A stretch of 64,000 nucleotides of DNA from contig NZ_CP102629.1 of NCBI RefSeq assembly GCF_024721585.1, positions 1,808,501-1,872,500 of the forward strand, given 5' to 3'. Within the stretch, counting starts at the first letter, position 1, and each line of letters opens with the position of its first letter. Origin of the DNA: Sphingomicrobium aestuariivivum. Its GTDB lineage: Bacteria > Pseudomonadota > Alphaproteobacteria > Sphingomonadales > Sphingomonadaceae. Below are positions 26,745 through 35,821 of the stretch, in pieces. A program made the position numbers and the translations under genes. Below the pieces are notes generated by a model, which worked only from the letters and a program-made list of their open reading frames with translations, had not been told where the DNA came from and ran no database searches.

Positions 26745-28751
26745 ATGTTCAAGAAGATCCTGATCGCCAACCGCGGCGAGATCGCCTGCCGCGTGATGCG
26801 CACGGCGAAGAAGATGGGGATCGCGACCGTGGCGGTCTATTCGGATGCCGACGCCAAGGCGCCGCACGTGCGAATGGCCGACGAGGCGGTGCACATCGGT
26901 CCGGCGGCCGCGGCCGAAAGCTATCTCGTCGCCGACAAGATCATCGAGGCCTGCAAGCAAACGGGCGCCGAGGCGGTGCATCCTGGCTACGGCTTCCTGT
27001 CCGAGCGCGCCTCCTTCGTGAAGGCGCTGGATGAGGCCGGCATCGCCTTCATCGGCCCGCCGGCCGGCGCGATCGCGGCAATGGGCGACAAGATCGAGTC
27101 CAAGAAGCTCGCGCGCGAGGCGGGCGTCAACGTCGTCCCCGGCTATCTCGGCGAGATCGCCGACACCGAGGAAGCGGTGAAGATCGCTGCCGACATCGGC
27201 TATCCGGTCATGATGAAGGCCTCGGCAGGCGGCGGCGGCAAGGGCATGCGCCTCGCCTGGTCGGAAAAGGACGTGCGCGAGGGCTTCGAGGCGACCAAGC
27301 GCGAGGGCCTCAACAGCTTCGGCGACGACCGTGTCTTCCTCGAGAAGTTCATCGAGGAGCCACGCCACATCGAGATCCAGGTGCTCGGCGACAAGCATGG
27401 CAACACGGTCTATCTCGGCGAGCGCGAATGCTCGATCCAGCGCCGCCACCAGAAGGTGATCGAGGAAGCGCCCTCGCCCTTCGTCACGCCCGAGATGCGA
27501 AAAGCGATGGGCGAGCAGGCGGTCGCGCTGGCCAAGGCCGTGGATTACCATTCGGCGGGCACGGTCGAACTGATCGTCTCGGGCAAGGACAAGACGGGCG
27601 AGAGCTTCTACTTCCTCGAGATGAATACCCGCCTCCAGGTCGAGCATCCGGTGACCGAGGAAATCACGGGCGTCGACCTCGTCGAGCAGATGATCCGGGT
27701 CGCGGCGGGCGAGAAGCTGCCCTTCGTTCAAGGCGACATCGCCTATAACGGCTGGGCCATCGAGGCGCGCGTCTATGCCGAGGATCCCTATCGTGGCTTC
27801 CTGCCCTCCACGGGTCGCCTGACCACCTATTCACCGCCGCATGAGGAGCGCTCGGAAGAGGGCGTGGTGCGCGTCGACGACGGCGTCGCCGAGGGCGGCG
27901 AAGTGTCGATGTTCTACGACCCCATGATCGCCAAGTTGATCACCCATGGCGAGACCCGCGACGAGGCGATCGAGCTGGCGGTCGAGGCATTGGATGCATT
28001 CGAGCTCGACGGCCTTGCCGACAATATCGACTTCCTCTCGGCGCTCCTGCAGCACGAGCGGTTCAAGTCGGGCGAGCTGACCACCGGTTTCATCGCCGAG
28101 GAATATCCCGAGGGCTTCGAGGGCGCGCCGACCGACGCGCAGCTCAAGACCGACCTCGTTGCGCTGGCGGCCATCGTCGGCATGACCCACGAGACGCGCA
28201 TGAGCCTGATCGACGGCCAGCTCGGCGAGCCGGTCTTCCCGTCGATGGAGCAGGCAGTGATCCTCGATGGCGAGCGGCACGAGGTGACGGTCGACCCGCA
28301 GGACGGAGAGACGCTGGTCACGGTGGGCGAGGAAGAGATCGAGGTGATCGCCGACTATTCGCCCGGCCAGTCGCTGCTGGTCGCGGGCTGCGATGACCGT
28401 CGCCGGATCGTGCAGGTCGCGCAGGACGGGCGCGGCTTCACGCTGGTGACCCGCGGTGCGCGCCATTCGGCGCGCGTGCTGCCGCGCCATGTCGCCGACC
28501 TCATCAAGCACATGCCCGAGAAGGTGGCGCCCGACCTGTCGCGCTTCCTGATGGCGCCGATGCCGGGGCTTCTGACCAAGCTCCATGTCGCCGAGGGCGA
28601 TGCGGTCGAGGCCGGCCAGCCGCTGGCTGTAGTCGAGGCGATGAAGATGGAGAATATCCTGCGCGCCGAGAAGGCGGGGACGGTCAAGGCCGTGCCGGTC
28701 GCCGAAGGCGCGAGCCTGCAGGTCGACGAGGTCATCGTCGAGTTCGAATGA
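26745..28751 (+). CDS. pccA: Propionyl-CoA/acetyl-CoA carboxylase alpha subunit (biotin carboxylase plus biotin carrier)
   Basis: PccA carboxylates its biotin with bicarbonate and ATP and hands it to PccB. The 668-residue protein begins MFKKILIANRGEIACRVMRT, has the biotin carboxylase ATP-grasp domain (about 1-450; MKASAGGGGKGMRLAWSEKD, EMNTRLQVEHPVTEEITGVD), a linker, and the C-terminal biotinyl domain with EAMKMEN; the biotinylated Lys is residue 634. The start matches the family. PccB is 9 kb upstream in the same direction, so the two subunits are not in one short operon. Confidence 0.96.
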   Translation: MFKKILIANRGEIACRVMRTAKKMGIATVAVYSDADAKAPHVRMADEAVHIGPAAAAESYLVADKIIEACKQTGAEAVHPGYGFLSERASFVKALDEAGIAFIGPPAGAIAAMGDKIESKKLAREAGVNVVPGYLGEIADTEEAVKIAADIGYPVMMKASAGGGGKGMRLAWSEKDVREGFEATKREGLNSFGDDRVFLEKFIEEPRHIEIQVLGDKHGNTVYLGERECSIQRRHQKVIEEAPSPFVTPEMRKAMGEQAVALAKAVDYHSAGTVELIVSGKDKTGESFYFLEMNTRLQVEHPVTEEITGVDLVEQMIRVAAGEKLPFVQGDIAYNGWAIEARVYAEDPYRGFLPSTGRLTTYSPPHEERSEEGVVRVDDGVAEGGEVSMFYDPMIAKLITHGETRDEAIELAVEALDAFELDGLADNIDFLSALLQHERFKSGELTTGFIAEEYPEGFEGAPTDAQLKTDLVALAAIVGMTHETRMSLIDGQLGEPVFPSMEQAVILDGERHEVTVDPQDGETLVTVGEEEIEVIADYSPGQSLLVAGCDDRRRIVQVAQDGRGFTLVTRGARHSARVLPRHVADLIKHMPEKVAPDLSRFLMAPMPGLLTKLHVAEGDAVEAGQPLAVVEAMKMENILRAEKAGTVKAVPVAEGASLQVDEVIVEFE

Positions 28752-29137
28752 GTGCGCTGACGATCCAGCGGCTCCTCGCGAGCGTCTTCTTCCTCCTTGG
28801 CGGATGGGCGCTGTTCTTTCCGGACAGCGTGATCGCGCTCGGCGTCAACGAACCCTATCGCAGCGGGTCCTACCTCGAGACCCTGCTGATGGCCTGTTTC
28901 GGGGCGCAGGCTTGCATCGCGGGGACCTTTGCCTGGTTCAGCCGCTTCACCAAGGCGAGCTTCATCGCTTATGGCGTGGTGCTGCTGCCCTTCTTCGTCT
29001 TCAACTACTGGTTCACGATCCGCGAGCCGGTGCTCAATTCGCTCATGCTGGCCGATCTTGCCGGTAATGTGGTGATGCTGGGGCTCTGCTACCTCGGCTG
29101 GAAGAAAGCGCCGCGGCGGCTGGTCGCCGCCGACTAG
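28748..29137 (+). CDS. Small membrane protein of unknown function
   Basis: The 129-residue protein has four hydrophobic helices at about residues 6-26, 43-63, 72-90 and 99-118 (LASVFFLLGGWALFF, LLMACFGAQACIAGTFAWF, FIAYGVVLLPFFVFNYWF, LADLAGNVVMLGLCYLGW). Its ATG overlaps the pccA stop by 4 bases, so it is coupled to pccA. No family is recognised. It converges with the CPBP gene, overlapping its end by 4 bases. Confidence 0.75.
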   Translation: MSALTIQRLLASVFFLLGGWALFFPDSVIALGVNEPYRSGSYLETLLMACFGAQACIAGTFAWFSRFTKASFIAYGVVLLPFFVFNYWFTIREPVLNSLMLADLAGNVVMLGLCYLGWKKAPRRLVAAD

Positions 29138-29841
29138 CCAGCCGTTGCGGGCCGCGTCACGAACCAGGGTCGCTTCCAGAGCAGCGCAAGGATCGCGAGC
29201 CCCGCGATGACCAGCGCATAAAGATCGAACAGCGCGCGTTCGGCTTCGGGCGCCATCACGGCGGCCTGCCCGATGGCGGCATTGATGCTGCCGTGGGCGA
29301 GGGCGGCGAGGCCGATGCCACCGCCATGGCGCGCATAGGCGAGGACGAGGATCACCGACAAAGCGACCGCGAGGAGCAGGAGGCCGGGGAGCATGACGAC
29401 CTTGGGGCCATGCCAGATGCCCCAGATGAGGCCGGTGGCCAGCCCCGCGACGATGGGACGATAGCGGGTCAGCATGCGGTCGGCGAGCCAGCCGCGCCAG
29501 CCGATTTCCTCGGGGAGCGCGATGAAGGCGGTCTGGATCGACAAGGCGATGAGGAATTCCACGGGGTCGACAGGTGCGCCAAGCAGCGCGGCGAGGCCGA
29601 GCGCGGCGAGCGGCACGAGAAGCCACCACCAGCGGACATGGCCTGCCCGCTCGCGCAACCAAGAGGCGATGCTGACGCCTTCGCGGTACACCATCCAGAA
29701 GGCGGCAAGCGCGGGGCCGAGCACGGCGATATGGTTGACCCAGCGGGTCTGGCCCAAGGGCGGATGCGCGGCCATCGCGAGGAAGGCGAGGCCGTAGGAC
29801 AGGATGAAGGCGAGGAGGACGAAACGGACGATGGCGGACAT
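29134..29841 (-). CDS. CPBP-family intramembrane metalloprotease (CAAX protease type)
   Basis: A 235-residue, all-helical membrane protein with about seven transmembrane segments. The family motifs are present: EEIGWRG (the EExxxR motif), WGIWHGP (FxxxH-like) and LAHGSINAA (HxxxN-like). The glutamate pair and both histidines fit the metal site of the ABI/CPBP peptidases. Members process prenylated or membrane proteins and provide bacteriocin immunity. Substrate unknown. It stands alone on the minus strand between pccA and the S9 peptidase. Confidence 0.87.
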   Translation of the reverse strand: MSAIVRFVLLAFILSYGLAFLAMAAHPPLGQTRWVNHIAVLGPALAAFWMVYREGVSIASWLRERAGHVRWWWLLVPLAALGLAALLGAPVDPVEFLIALSIQTAFIALPEEIGWRGWLADRMLTRYRPIVAGLATGLIWGIWHGPKVVMLPGLLLLAVALSVILVLAYARHGGGIGLAALAHGSINAAIGQAAVMAPEAERALFDLYALVIAGLAILALLWKRPWFVTRPATAG

Positions 29842-29891
29842 GGGGGCTGCGCTAGCCGCTCCATCCCATGTCCGCCAGCGCCGTTGGTCAA

Positions 29892-31826
29892 TCAGTCGGT
29901 GCCGATATGCTCGTCGAGGAAGGCAACATAGGCCTCGCTCGCGGCGATGCGGTTGGCCTTCTTGGAGAAGCCGTGGCCCTCGTCGTCGAACAGGACATAG
30001 TTCACGGGCACGTCATTGGCGCGCACGGCCTCGACCAGTTCGTCGCTCTCGACCTGGAGGACGCGCGGGTCGTTGGCCCCCTGCACGACCAGCATCGGCT
30101 TGACGATGTTGGAGGCGTGGAACAGCGGCGAGATGGCGCGCAGCCGTTCGCCGTCCACGGCGGGATCGCCGAGCTCGTCGTAAAGGGCGGCGCGCGCCGG
30201 GCCCCACCAGGCGGGGATCGATTCCAGCGTGCGCACCCAGTTGGTGACACCGAAGATGTTGATGCCGGCATCGAAGACTTCGGGGCGGAAGGCGAGGGCA
30301 GCGGCGGTCATGTACCCGCCATAGCTGCCCCCCATGATGGCGATGCGGTCATCGGCCACCCAGTCGAGTGACTTGAGCCAGGCCGCCGAGGCGGTGACAT
30401 CGTCGAGGTCGGCCTCGCCGTGGCGCTTGTCGTCCATGTGGTAGAAGGTCTTGCCATAGCCCGAGGAGCCGCGGTTGTTGATGCCGTAGACGGCATAGCC
30501 CGCGTTCACGAGATGCTGGATCGAGGGGTTGTAGCCATGACCCGTCTGCCCGCCGGGGCCGCCATGGACATAGACGACGGCGGGAGCGGGATTGTCGGCG
30601 CTGGCACCGTGCGGGCGGTAGAGGATGCCGGGGATCTCGAGATCGTCGTAGCTGGCGAAGCGGACCATCGTGCCGGGAACGAGATGCGCTTCGTCGATAG
30701 CGGGGTTGAGCGCGGTGGTGAGGCGGGTGGTGGTGCCTTCGCCAAGATCGACCATGTAGAGGTCGGTGGGCGAGGTGTCCGAACCGAGCGCGACCATCAC
30801 GCGGTCATTGTCCTCGTCGAAGCGGGCACCGACGAGGTTGCCCTGCGGCAGGCCGGGAAGGGCGACTTCCCTGCCGCTCGCGCGATCGATGAGCGTGACA
30901 TCGCCAAGGCCGTCGGCGTTGATGACGCGGTAGAGATATTTGCCCTCGGGCGAGAAACCGTAGGCGGTGACGTCCCAGTCGGCTTCATGGACCTTCACAT
31001 GCTCGCCGGTGGCAAGGTCATAGCCCCAGACCTGGCGGAACTCGCCATGGGCGTCGGTGCCGTAATAGAGGCGCCCGCCGTCGGGGTCGAAGCCGTAGGA
31101 GGAATTGGAGGTGTTGCCGGGGAGGTCGGTAAGAAGCTTGGGCTCGGCCCCGTCTGCGGCAAGGTCGACGAGGAACAGGTCGTTGTCGGCGCTGGAGTTG
31201 CTCTTCGACAGGACCAGCCAGCGCCCGTCCTCGCTCAGTTCGGCGATGTTGAGGCCGCCGGGGTTCTGCCAGACGAGCTCGCGCGAATAGTCCTCGAGGT
31301 CGACCTTGTAGATGTCGCTGACCGAGGCATCGCGCTCGTTGGTGCCGATGTAGAGCGACTTGCCGTCGGCCGACCAGCCAAAGGCGCCGGCGCGGTGCTC
31401 GGTGCCCTCGGTGAGGTCGCGCACGGTGCCGTCGAGTTCGCGCACGTAGAGCTGCCACAGCTCGTTGCCGCCGGCATTGCCGGTGAAGAGCAGGCGGTCA
31501 TCCCCGGGAAAGAAGCCGATCGGATAGCGGGCATCGTCGGTCGAGGCGGTGAGCGGGGTCATCGCACCGCCGCCGACGGGCATCAGGTAGATGTTGTGCA
31601 CGCCCGTCTCGTCCGAACGGACGAGGACATGATCGCCGTCGAGCGTGAAATTGCGCGCCCAGCTCGAACCGGTCGAATAGCTGTTGCTCTCGTAGAACTG
31701 CTCGGCGGTGTAGCGCGGCACGGCACTGGCCTCTGCGTGATGGTCGGCGCCGGCGGTCGCGGCGGTTGCGGCGAGCGGTGCGAGCGCGGCGGCGCCGGCG
31801 AGAAGTGCAAGCTTGGTCTTCTTCAT
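29892..31826 (-). CDS. Secreted S9 prolyl oligopeptidase family peptidase
   Basis: A 644-residue exported peptidase with a cleavable signal (MKKTKLALLAGAAALAPLAA). A propeller domain spans about residues 40-370 (LFTGNAGGNELWQLYV, FSPEGKYLYRVINA). The hydrolase domain has VVYVHGGPGGQTGHGYNPS, nucleophile motif IMGGSYGGYMT, Asp in GANDPRVLQ and His in DDEGHGFSKK. AGGGGA precedes the ATG at 5 bases. It is not a lipoprotein, unlike the one at 18004. An FNR-like box lies just upstream (31844-31857). Confidence 0.93.
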   Translation of the reverse strand: MKKTKLALLAGAAALAPLAATAATAGADHHAEASAVPRYTAEQFYESNSYSTGSSWARNFTLDGDHVLVRSDETGVHNIYLMPVGGGAMTPLTASTDDARYPIGFFPGDDRLLFTGNAGGNELWQLYVRELDGTVRDLTEGTEHRAGAFGWSADGKSLYIGTNERDASVSDIYKVDLEDYSRELVWQNPGGLNIAELSEDGRWLVLSKSNSSADNDLFLVDLAADGAEPKLLTDLPGNTSNSSYGFDPDGGRLYYGTDAHGEFRQVWGYDLATGEHVKVHEADWDVTAYGFSPEGKYLYRVINADGLGDVTLIDRASGREVALPGLPQGNLVGARFDEDNDRVMVALGSDTSPTDLYMVDLGEGTTTRLTTALNPAIDEAHLVPGTMVRFASYDDLEIPGILYRPHGASADNPAPAVVYVHGGPGGQTGHGYNPSIQHLVNAGYAVYGINNRGSSGYGKTFYHMDDKRHGEADLDDVTASAAWLKSLDWVADDRIAIMGGSYGGYMTAAALAFRPEVFDAGINIFGVTNWVRTLESIPAWWGPARAALYDELGDPAVDGERLRAISPLFHASNIVKPMLVVQGANDPRVLQVESDELVEAVRANDVPVNYVLFDDEGHGFSKKANRIAASEAYVAFLDEHIGTD

Positions 31827-31843
31827 GATCGTCCCCTGTTTTC

Positions 31844-31857
31844 CTGATCTGGATCAA
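31844..31857. promoter_or_regulatory. FNR/FixK-like box between S9 peptidase and putP-type symporter
   Basis: CTGATCTGGATCAA matches TTGATnnnnATCAA, the FNR/FixK-type consensus, at 9 of 10 positions. It lies in the 134-bp gap between the divergent peptidase (start 31826) and symporter (start 31961). Its centre is 24 bases upstream of the peptidase start codon and 110 upstream of the symporter start, so it could repress the first or activate the second. Site prediction only. Confidence 0.45.
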
Positions 31858-31960
31858 GCCGAGGCTATGACGGGCGATGCGCGGGGGCAAGGCGCGGTCA
31901 GGTCGCCGGTCGAAAAGTCCGGCCTTTACGCAGCGAATCGCGGCCCCTAGCCTCGCGCGC

Positions 31961-33436
31961 ATGCAGACAGGAACATTGATTTCGCTCGCCGCCTATTTCG
32001 TCGGCATGATCCTCATCGGCCTGTGGGCCTACAGGAAGTCGACCGATACCAGCGAGGGCTATCTCCTTGCCGGACGCAACCTGCCGCCCGCGGTGGCGGC
32101 ACTTTCGGCGGGGGCCTCCGACATGTCGGGCTGGCTGCTGCTCGGCCTGCCCGGCGCGCTCTATGCCGCGGGGCTTGTCGAGGCGTGGATCGGTATCGGC
32201 CTGTTCCTCGGCGCGCTCGTCAACTGGATCGTCGTCGCGCCGCGCCTTCGCGAACAGACCGAGCGCTATGGCAATGCGCTGACTATTCCCGAATTCCTCG
32301 CCAACCGCTTTCCCGACAAGGCGGTGGCGCTGCGCGTGGCGAGCGCGCTCATCATCGTCGCTTTCTTCTCGGTCTATACCGCAGCTGGCCTCGTCGGCGG
32401 CGGCAAGCTGTTCGAGACGAGTTTCGCGGGGCTGCTGCCGGGCATTGGCCTCAGCGACTATATGATGGGCATCTGGATCACCGCGCTCGTCGTCCTCGCC
32501 TATACGATGGTCGGCGGCTTCCTCGCGGTCAGCCTGACCGACTTCGTGCAGGGCCTCATCATGGTGACCGCGCTCGTTGTCATGCCGCTGGTCGTCATGT
32601 TCGGCGCGGGCGGCGAGGGTGGCGGCTCGATCGCCGACGTGCCGGTCGAGGGCTTCCTCGATCCCTTCTACGGGCTGACCGCCATCGGCTTCATCAGCCT
32701 CATGGCTTGGGGTCTCGGCTATTTCGGCCAGCCGCACATCATCGTGCGCTTCATGGCGATCGACACGGTCGAGAAGGTGCGGCCGGCGCGCAATATCGGC
32801 ATGACCTGGATGGGCGTCGCGCTCCTCGGCTCGATCGGCATCGGCATCGCCGGCCGCGCCTACGCCGAGCGCAACGGCATCCTCGTCGAGGATCCCGAGA
32901 CGATCTTCATCGTGCTGGCGAACCTCCTGTTCCAGCCGGTCATCACCGGCTTCCTCCTCGCCGCGCTGCTGGCCGCGATCATGTCGACGATCAGCTCGCA
33001 GCTCTTGGTCGCCTCCTCCTCGCTTACCGAGGATTTCTACAAGCTGTTCCTGAGGAAGCATGCCTCGGAGCATGAGAGCGTGAACGTGGGCCGCATTTGC
33101 GTCGCGCTGGTGGCGCTGGTCGCGATCTTCATCGCGCGTGATCCCGACAGCCAGGTGCTCGGCCTCGTCTCCAACGCCTGGGCAGGCTTCGGCGCCGCCT
33201 TCGGGCCGCTCGTCATCCTGTCGCTGACATGGAAGAGGATGACCGGCGCGGGCGCGCTGGCGGGCCTCGTCACGGGCGCCGCGGTAGTGATGGCGTGGAT
33301 CGCCTTCGACGTGGGCGTCATCTACGAGATCGTGCCGGGCTTCATCGCGGCCTGGGTGGCGATCTGGCTGGTGAGCCTTGCGACGCAGCGCTCCGATGCC
33401 GCCGCCGACCTTGCCGGAGATGGCGCGAAGGCCTAG
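31961..33436 (+). CDS. putP: Sodium/proline-type symporter (SSS family)
   Basis: The 491-residue protein is a sodium:solute symporter with about 13 transmembrane segments. It starts MQTGTLISLAAYFVGMILIG and has the PutP-like stretches GLWAYRKSTDTSEGYLLAGR, LSAGASDMSGWLLLGLPGAL and the late motif MSTISSQLLVASSSLTEDFY. These resemble PutP, so L-proline is the likely substrate; the exact substrate is inference. No Shine-Dalgarno sequence is visible before the ATG, so an alternative start cannot be excluded. An FNR-like box lies 110 bp upstream. Confidence 0.9.
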   Translation: MQTGTLISLAAYFVGMILIGLWAYRKSTDTSEGYLLAGRNLPPAVAALSAGASDMSGWLLLGLPGALYAAGLVEAWIGIGLFLGALVNWIVVAPRLREQTERYGNALTIPEFLANRFPDKAVALRVASALIIVAFFSVYTAAGLVGGGKLFETSFAGLLPGIGLSDYMMGIWITALVVLAYTMVGGFLAVSLTDFVQGLIMVTALVVMPLVVMFGAGGEGGGSIADVPVEGFLDPFYGLTAIGFISLMAWGLGYFGQPHIIVRFMAIDTVEKVRPARNIGMTWMGVALLGSIGIGIAGRAYAERNGILVEDPETIFIVLANLLFQPVITGFLLAALLAAIMSTISSQLLVASSSLTEDFYKLFLRKHASEHESVNVGRICVALVALVAIFIARDPDSQVLGLVSNAWAGFGAAFGPLVILSLTWKRMTGAGALAGLVTGAAVVMAWIAFDVGVIYEIVPGFIAAWVAIWLVSLATQRSDAAADLAGDGAKA

Positions 33437-33466
33437 CAGAAACGCCAGAAAAGGAGCCTCGAGCCG

Positions 33467-34573
33467 ATGAAGACCAGAGCCGCCGTCGCCTTTGCCGAAA
33501 AGCAGCCGCTGGAGGTGGTCGAACTCGACCTCGAAGGGCCCAGGCAAGGCGAGGTGCTGGTCGAGATCATGGCGACCGGCATCTGCCACACCGACGCCTA
33601 TACGCTCGACGGGTTCGACAGCGAGGGGCTCTTCCCCTGCATCCTCGGCCATGAAGGCGCAGGGGTCGTGCGCGAGGTCGGGCCGGGCGTCACCTCGGTG
33701 AAAGAGGGCGATCATGTCATCCCGCTCTACATTCCCGAATGCGGCAAGTGTAAGATGTGCACGAGCGGCAAGACCAACCTGTGCGAGGCGTTGCGCGCGA
33801 CGCAAGGGCGCGGGGTCATGCCCGACGGCACAAGCCGCTTCTCCTACAAGGGCGAGACCATCTACCATTATATGGGCTGCTCGACCTTCTCGAACTTTAC
33901 CGTCCTGCCCGAGATCGCGGTCGCGAAGATCGACCCCAAGGCACCTTTCGACAAGGCCTGCTATGTCGGCTGCGGCGTGACCACCGGCATCGGCGCGGTG
34001 CTCAATACCGCCAAGGTCGAGGAAGGCTCGAGCGTCGTGGTGTTCGGACTTGGCGGCATCGGCCTCAATGTCATCCAGGGCGCGAAGATGGCCGGTGCGC
34101 GCCAGATCGTCGGCATCGACCTGAATGACGACAAGGAAGAATGGGGCCGTCGCTTCGGCATGACCGACTTCCTCAACCCGACCAGGGTCGAGGACATCGG
34201 CAAGGCGATCTACCAGTTGACCGGCGGGGGTGCCGACTACAGCTTCGATGCCACGGGCAATGTCGATGTGATGCGGCAAGCGCTCGAATGCTGCCACAAG
34301 GGCTGGGGCAAGAGCGTCATCATCGGGGTCGCCCCCGCGGGCGCCGAAATCTCGACGCGGCCCTTCCAGCTGGTCACGGGGCGGACGTGGATGGGCACGG
34401 CCTTCGGCGGTGCCAAGGGGCGCACCGACGTGCCCGAGATCGTCGACTGGTACCTCGAGGGCAAGATCGAGATCGACCCGATGATCACCCACATCCTCAC
34501 GCTCGACGAGATCAACAAGGGCTTCGACCTGATGCACGAGGGCAAGTCGATCCGCAGCGTCGTCGTCTACTAG
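33467..34573 (+). CDS. frmA: S-(hydroxymethyl)glutathione dehydrogenase, class III alcohol dehydrogenase
   Basis: This enzyme oxidises the formaldehyde-glutathione adduct with NAD to S-formylglutathione. The 368-residue protein starts [20 protein letters not shown] and has the catalytic zinc ligands in [12 protein letters not shown] and [12 protein letters not shown], the structural-zinc cysteines in [15 protein letters not shown], and the nucleotide site [15 protein letters not shown] lies 10 bases upstream. It begins an operon of five genes (frmA, VOC, fghA, usp, cupin) with 13-base gap or overlaps. Confidence 0.97.
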   Translation: MKTRAAVAFAEKQPLEVVELDLEGPRQGEVLVEIMATGICHTDAYTLDGFDSEGLFPCILGHEGAGVVREVGPGVTSVKEGDHVIPLYIPECGKCKMCTSGKTNLCEALRATQGRGVMPDGTSRFSYKGETIYHYMGCSTFSNFTVLPEIAVAKIDPKAPFDKACYVGCGVTTGIGAVLNTAKVEEGSSVVVFGLGGIGLNVIQGAKMAGARQIVGIDLNDDKEEWGRRFGMTDFLNPTRVEDIGKAIYQLTGGGADYSFDATGNVDVMRQALECCHKGWGKSVIIGVAPAGAEISTRPFQLVTGRTWMGTAFGGAKGRTDVPEIVDWYLEGKIEIDPMITHILTLDEINKGFDLMHEGKSIRSVVVY

Positions 34574-34586
34574 GAGAGAGAAGCGA

Positions 34587-34973
34587 ATGTTCAGCCATGT
34601 GATGGTCGGTGCCGACGACCTCGAGACGTCCAAGGCCTTTTACGAGGCGATCTTCGCGGCGCTGGGCGGCAAGCCCGGGGTGAGCGATCCCAAGGGGCGG
34701 ACGAGCTGGCTGCACAAGGGCGCGGTGTTCATGCTCACCAAGCCGATCGACGGCGAACCGGCAAGCTGCGGTAATGGGATGACCATCGGCTTCCAGTGCG
34801 ACAGCGCCGAGATGGTGCACGCCTGGCACGAGGCCGGCGTCGCTGCGGGTGGCACCGCGATCGAGGATCCGCCCGGCATCCGCCAGAACCCCTTTGGCCA
34901 ACTCTATCTCGCCTATCTTCGCGATCCCGCCGGCAACAAGCTGTGCGGGCTCTATCGGGAACCGAGAAAATGA
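34587..34973 (+). CDS. VOC family protein (glyoxalase-like), in formaldehyde operon
   Basis: A 128-residue vicinal-oxygen-chelate protein: MFSHVMVGADDLETSKAFYE, the first metal His at position 4, KGRTSWLHKGAVFMLTKPID in the middle, and GQLYLAYLRDPAGNKLCGLY with the final strand. AGGAG precedes the ATG at 9 bases. It lies between frmA and fghA and its stop overlaps fghA's start, so it is part of the pathway's operon. In other bacteria VOC proteins sit in the same place, without an agreed function; substrate binding or adduct isomerisation are possibilities. Confidence 0.88.
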   Translation: MFSHVMVGADDLETSKAFYEAIFAALGGKPGVSDPKGRTSWLHKGAVFMLTKPIDGEPASCGNGMTIGFQCDSAEMVHAWHEAGVAAGGTAIEDPPGIRQNPFGQLYLAYLRDPAGNKLCGLYREPRK

Positions 34974-35821
34974 CGATCGAGGCGGTCGACAGCTGGGTCA
35001 GCCACGGCGGGCGTCAGGGCGTCTATCGCCACCAGAGCGAGGCGACGGGCACCGGGATGACCTTCTCGGTCTTCGTGCCGCCGCACCGTGCGGGCACGCA
35101 ATTGCCGGTGCTGACCTACCTCTCGGGGCTGACCTGCACCCATGCCAATGTCACCGAGAAGGGAGAATATCGCGCCGCCTGCGCTGAAGCCGGCATCGTC
35201 TTCGTCGCGCCCGACACGAGCCCGCGGGGCGAGGGCGTTCCCGACGATTCGAAGGGGCATTGGGATTTCGGGCTGGGCGCCGGCTTCTATGTCGATGCGA
35301 CCGAGAAGCCCTATGCGCGCAACTATCGCATGTGGAGCTACGTCACCGAGGAACTGCCCGCGCTTGTCGCGGAGCATTTTCCCGTCGACCTCCACGCCCA
35401 TTCGATCATGGGCCATTCGATGGGCGGGCATGGCGCGCTGGTCGCCGCGCTGCGCGAGCCGGGCAAATATCGCTCGGTCTCGGCCTTCGCGCCGATCGTC
35501 CATCCGATGAAGGTGCCGTGGGGGAAGAAGGCGTTCGAACTCTATCTCGGCGAGAACCAGAAGGACTGGCGCCAATATGATGCGGTCGCACTGATCGAAG
35601 ATGGTGCGCATCGCGGCGAGATCCTCGTCGATGTCGGCACCGAGGACCCGTTCCTGCACGAACAGCTCTGCCCCGAGGCACTCGAAAGTGCGTGCGGCGG
35701 GGCGGGCATTCCCCTTAACCTTCGTCGCCAGTCGGGCTACGACCACAGCTATTATTTCATCTCCAGCTTCATGGCCGACCATGTCGCCTGGCACGCACAG
35801 CGTCTGAAAGGGACCGCATGA
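34970..35821 (+). CDS. fghA: S-formylglutathione hydrolase
   Basis: FghA hydrolyses S-formylglutathione to formate and glutathione, the second step of formaldehyde detoxification. The 283-residue esterase D-type protein starts MTIEAVDSWVSHGGRQGVYR, has FSVFVPP, the nucleophile motif GHSMGGHG with Ser150, Asp in DVGTEDPFL and His in YDHSYYF. The ATG overlaps the VOC stop and the next gene's ATG overlaps this stop, both by 4 bases. Confidence 0.97.
   Translation: MTIEAVDSWVSHGGRQGVYRHQSEATGTGMTFSVFVPPHRAGTQLPVLTYLSGLTCTHANVTEKGEYRAACAEAGIVFVAPDTSPRGEGVPDDSKGHWDFGLGAGFYVDATEKPYARNYRMWSYVTEELPALVAEHFPVDLHAHSIMGHSMGGHGALVAALREPGKYRSVSAFAPIVHPMKVPWGKKAFELYLGENQKDWRQYDAVALIEDGAHRGEILVDVGTEDPFLHEQLCPEALESACGGAGIPLNLRRQSGYDHSYYFISSFMADHVAWHAQRLKGTA

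Noticed and set aside
31898-34633. A 911-codon minus-strand frame opposite putP-type and frmA genes.
   Set aside because: His/Asp/Arg-rich shadow in GC-rich DNA spanning two unrelated real genes.
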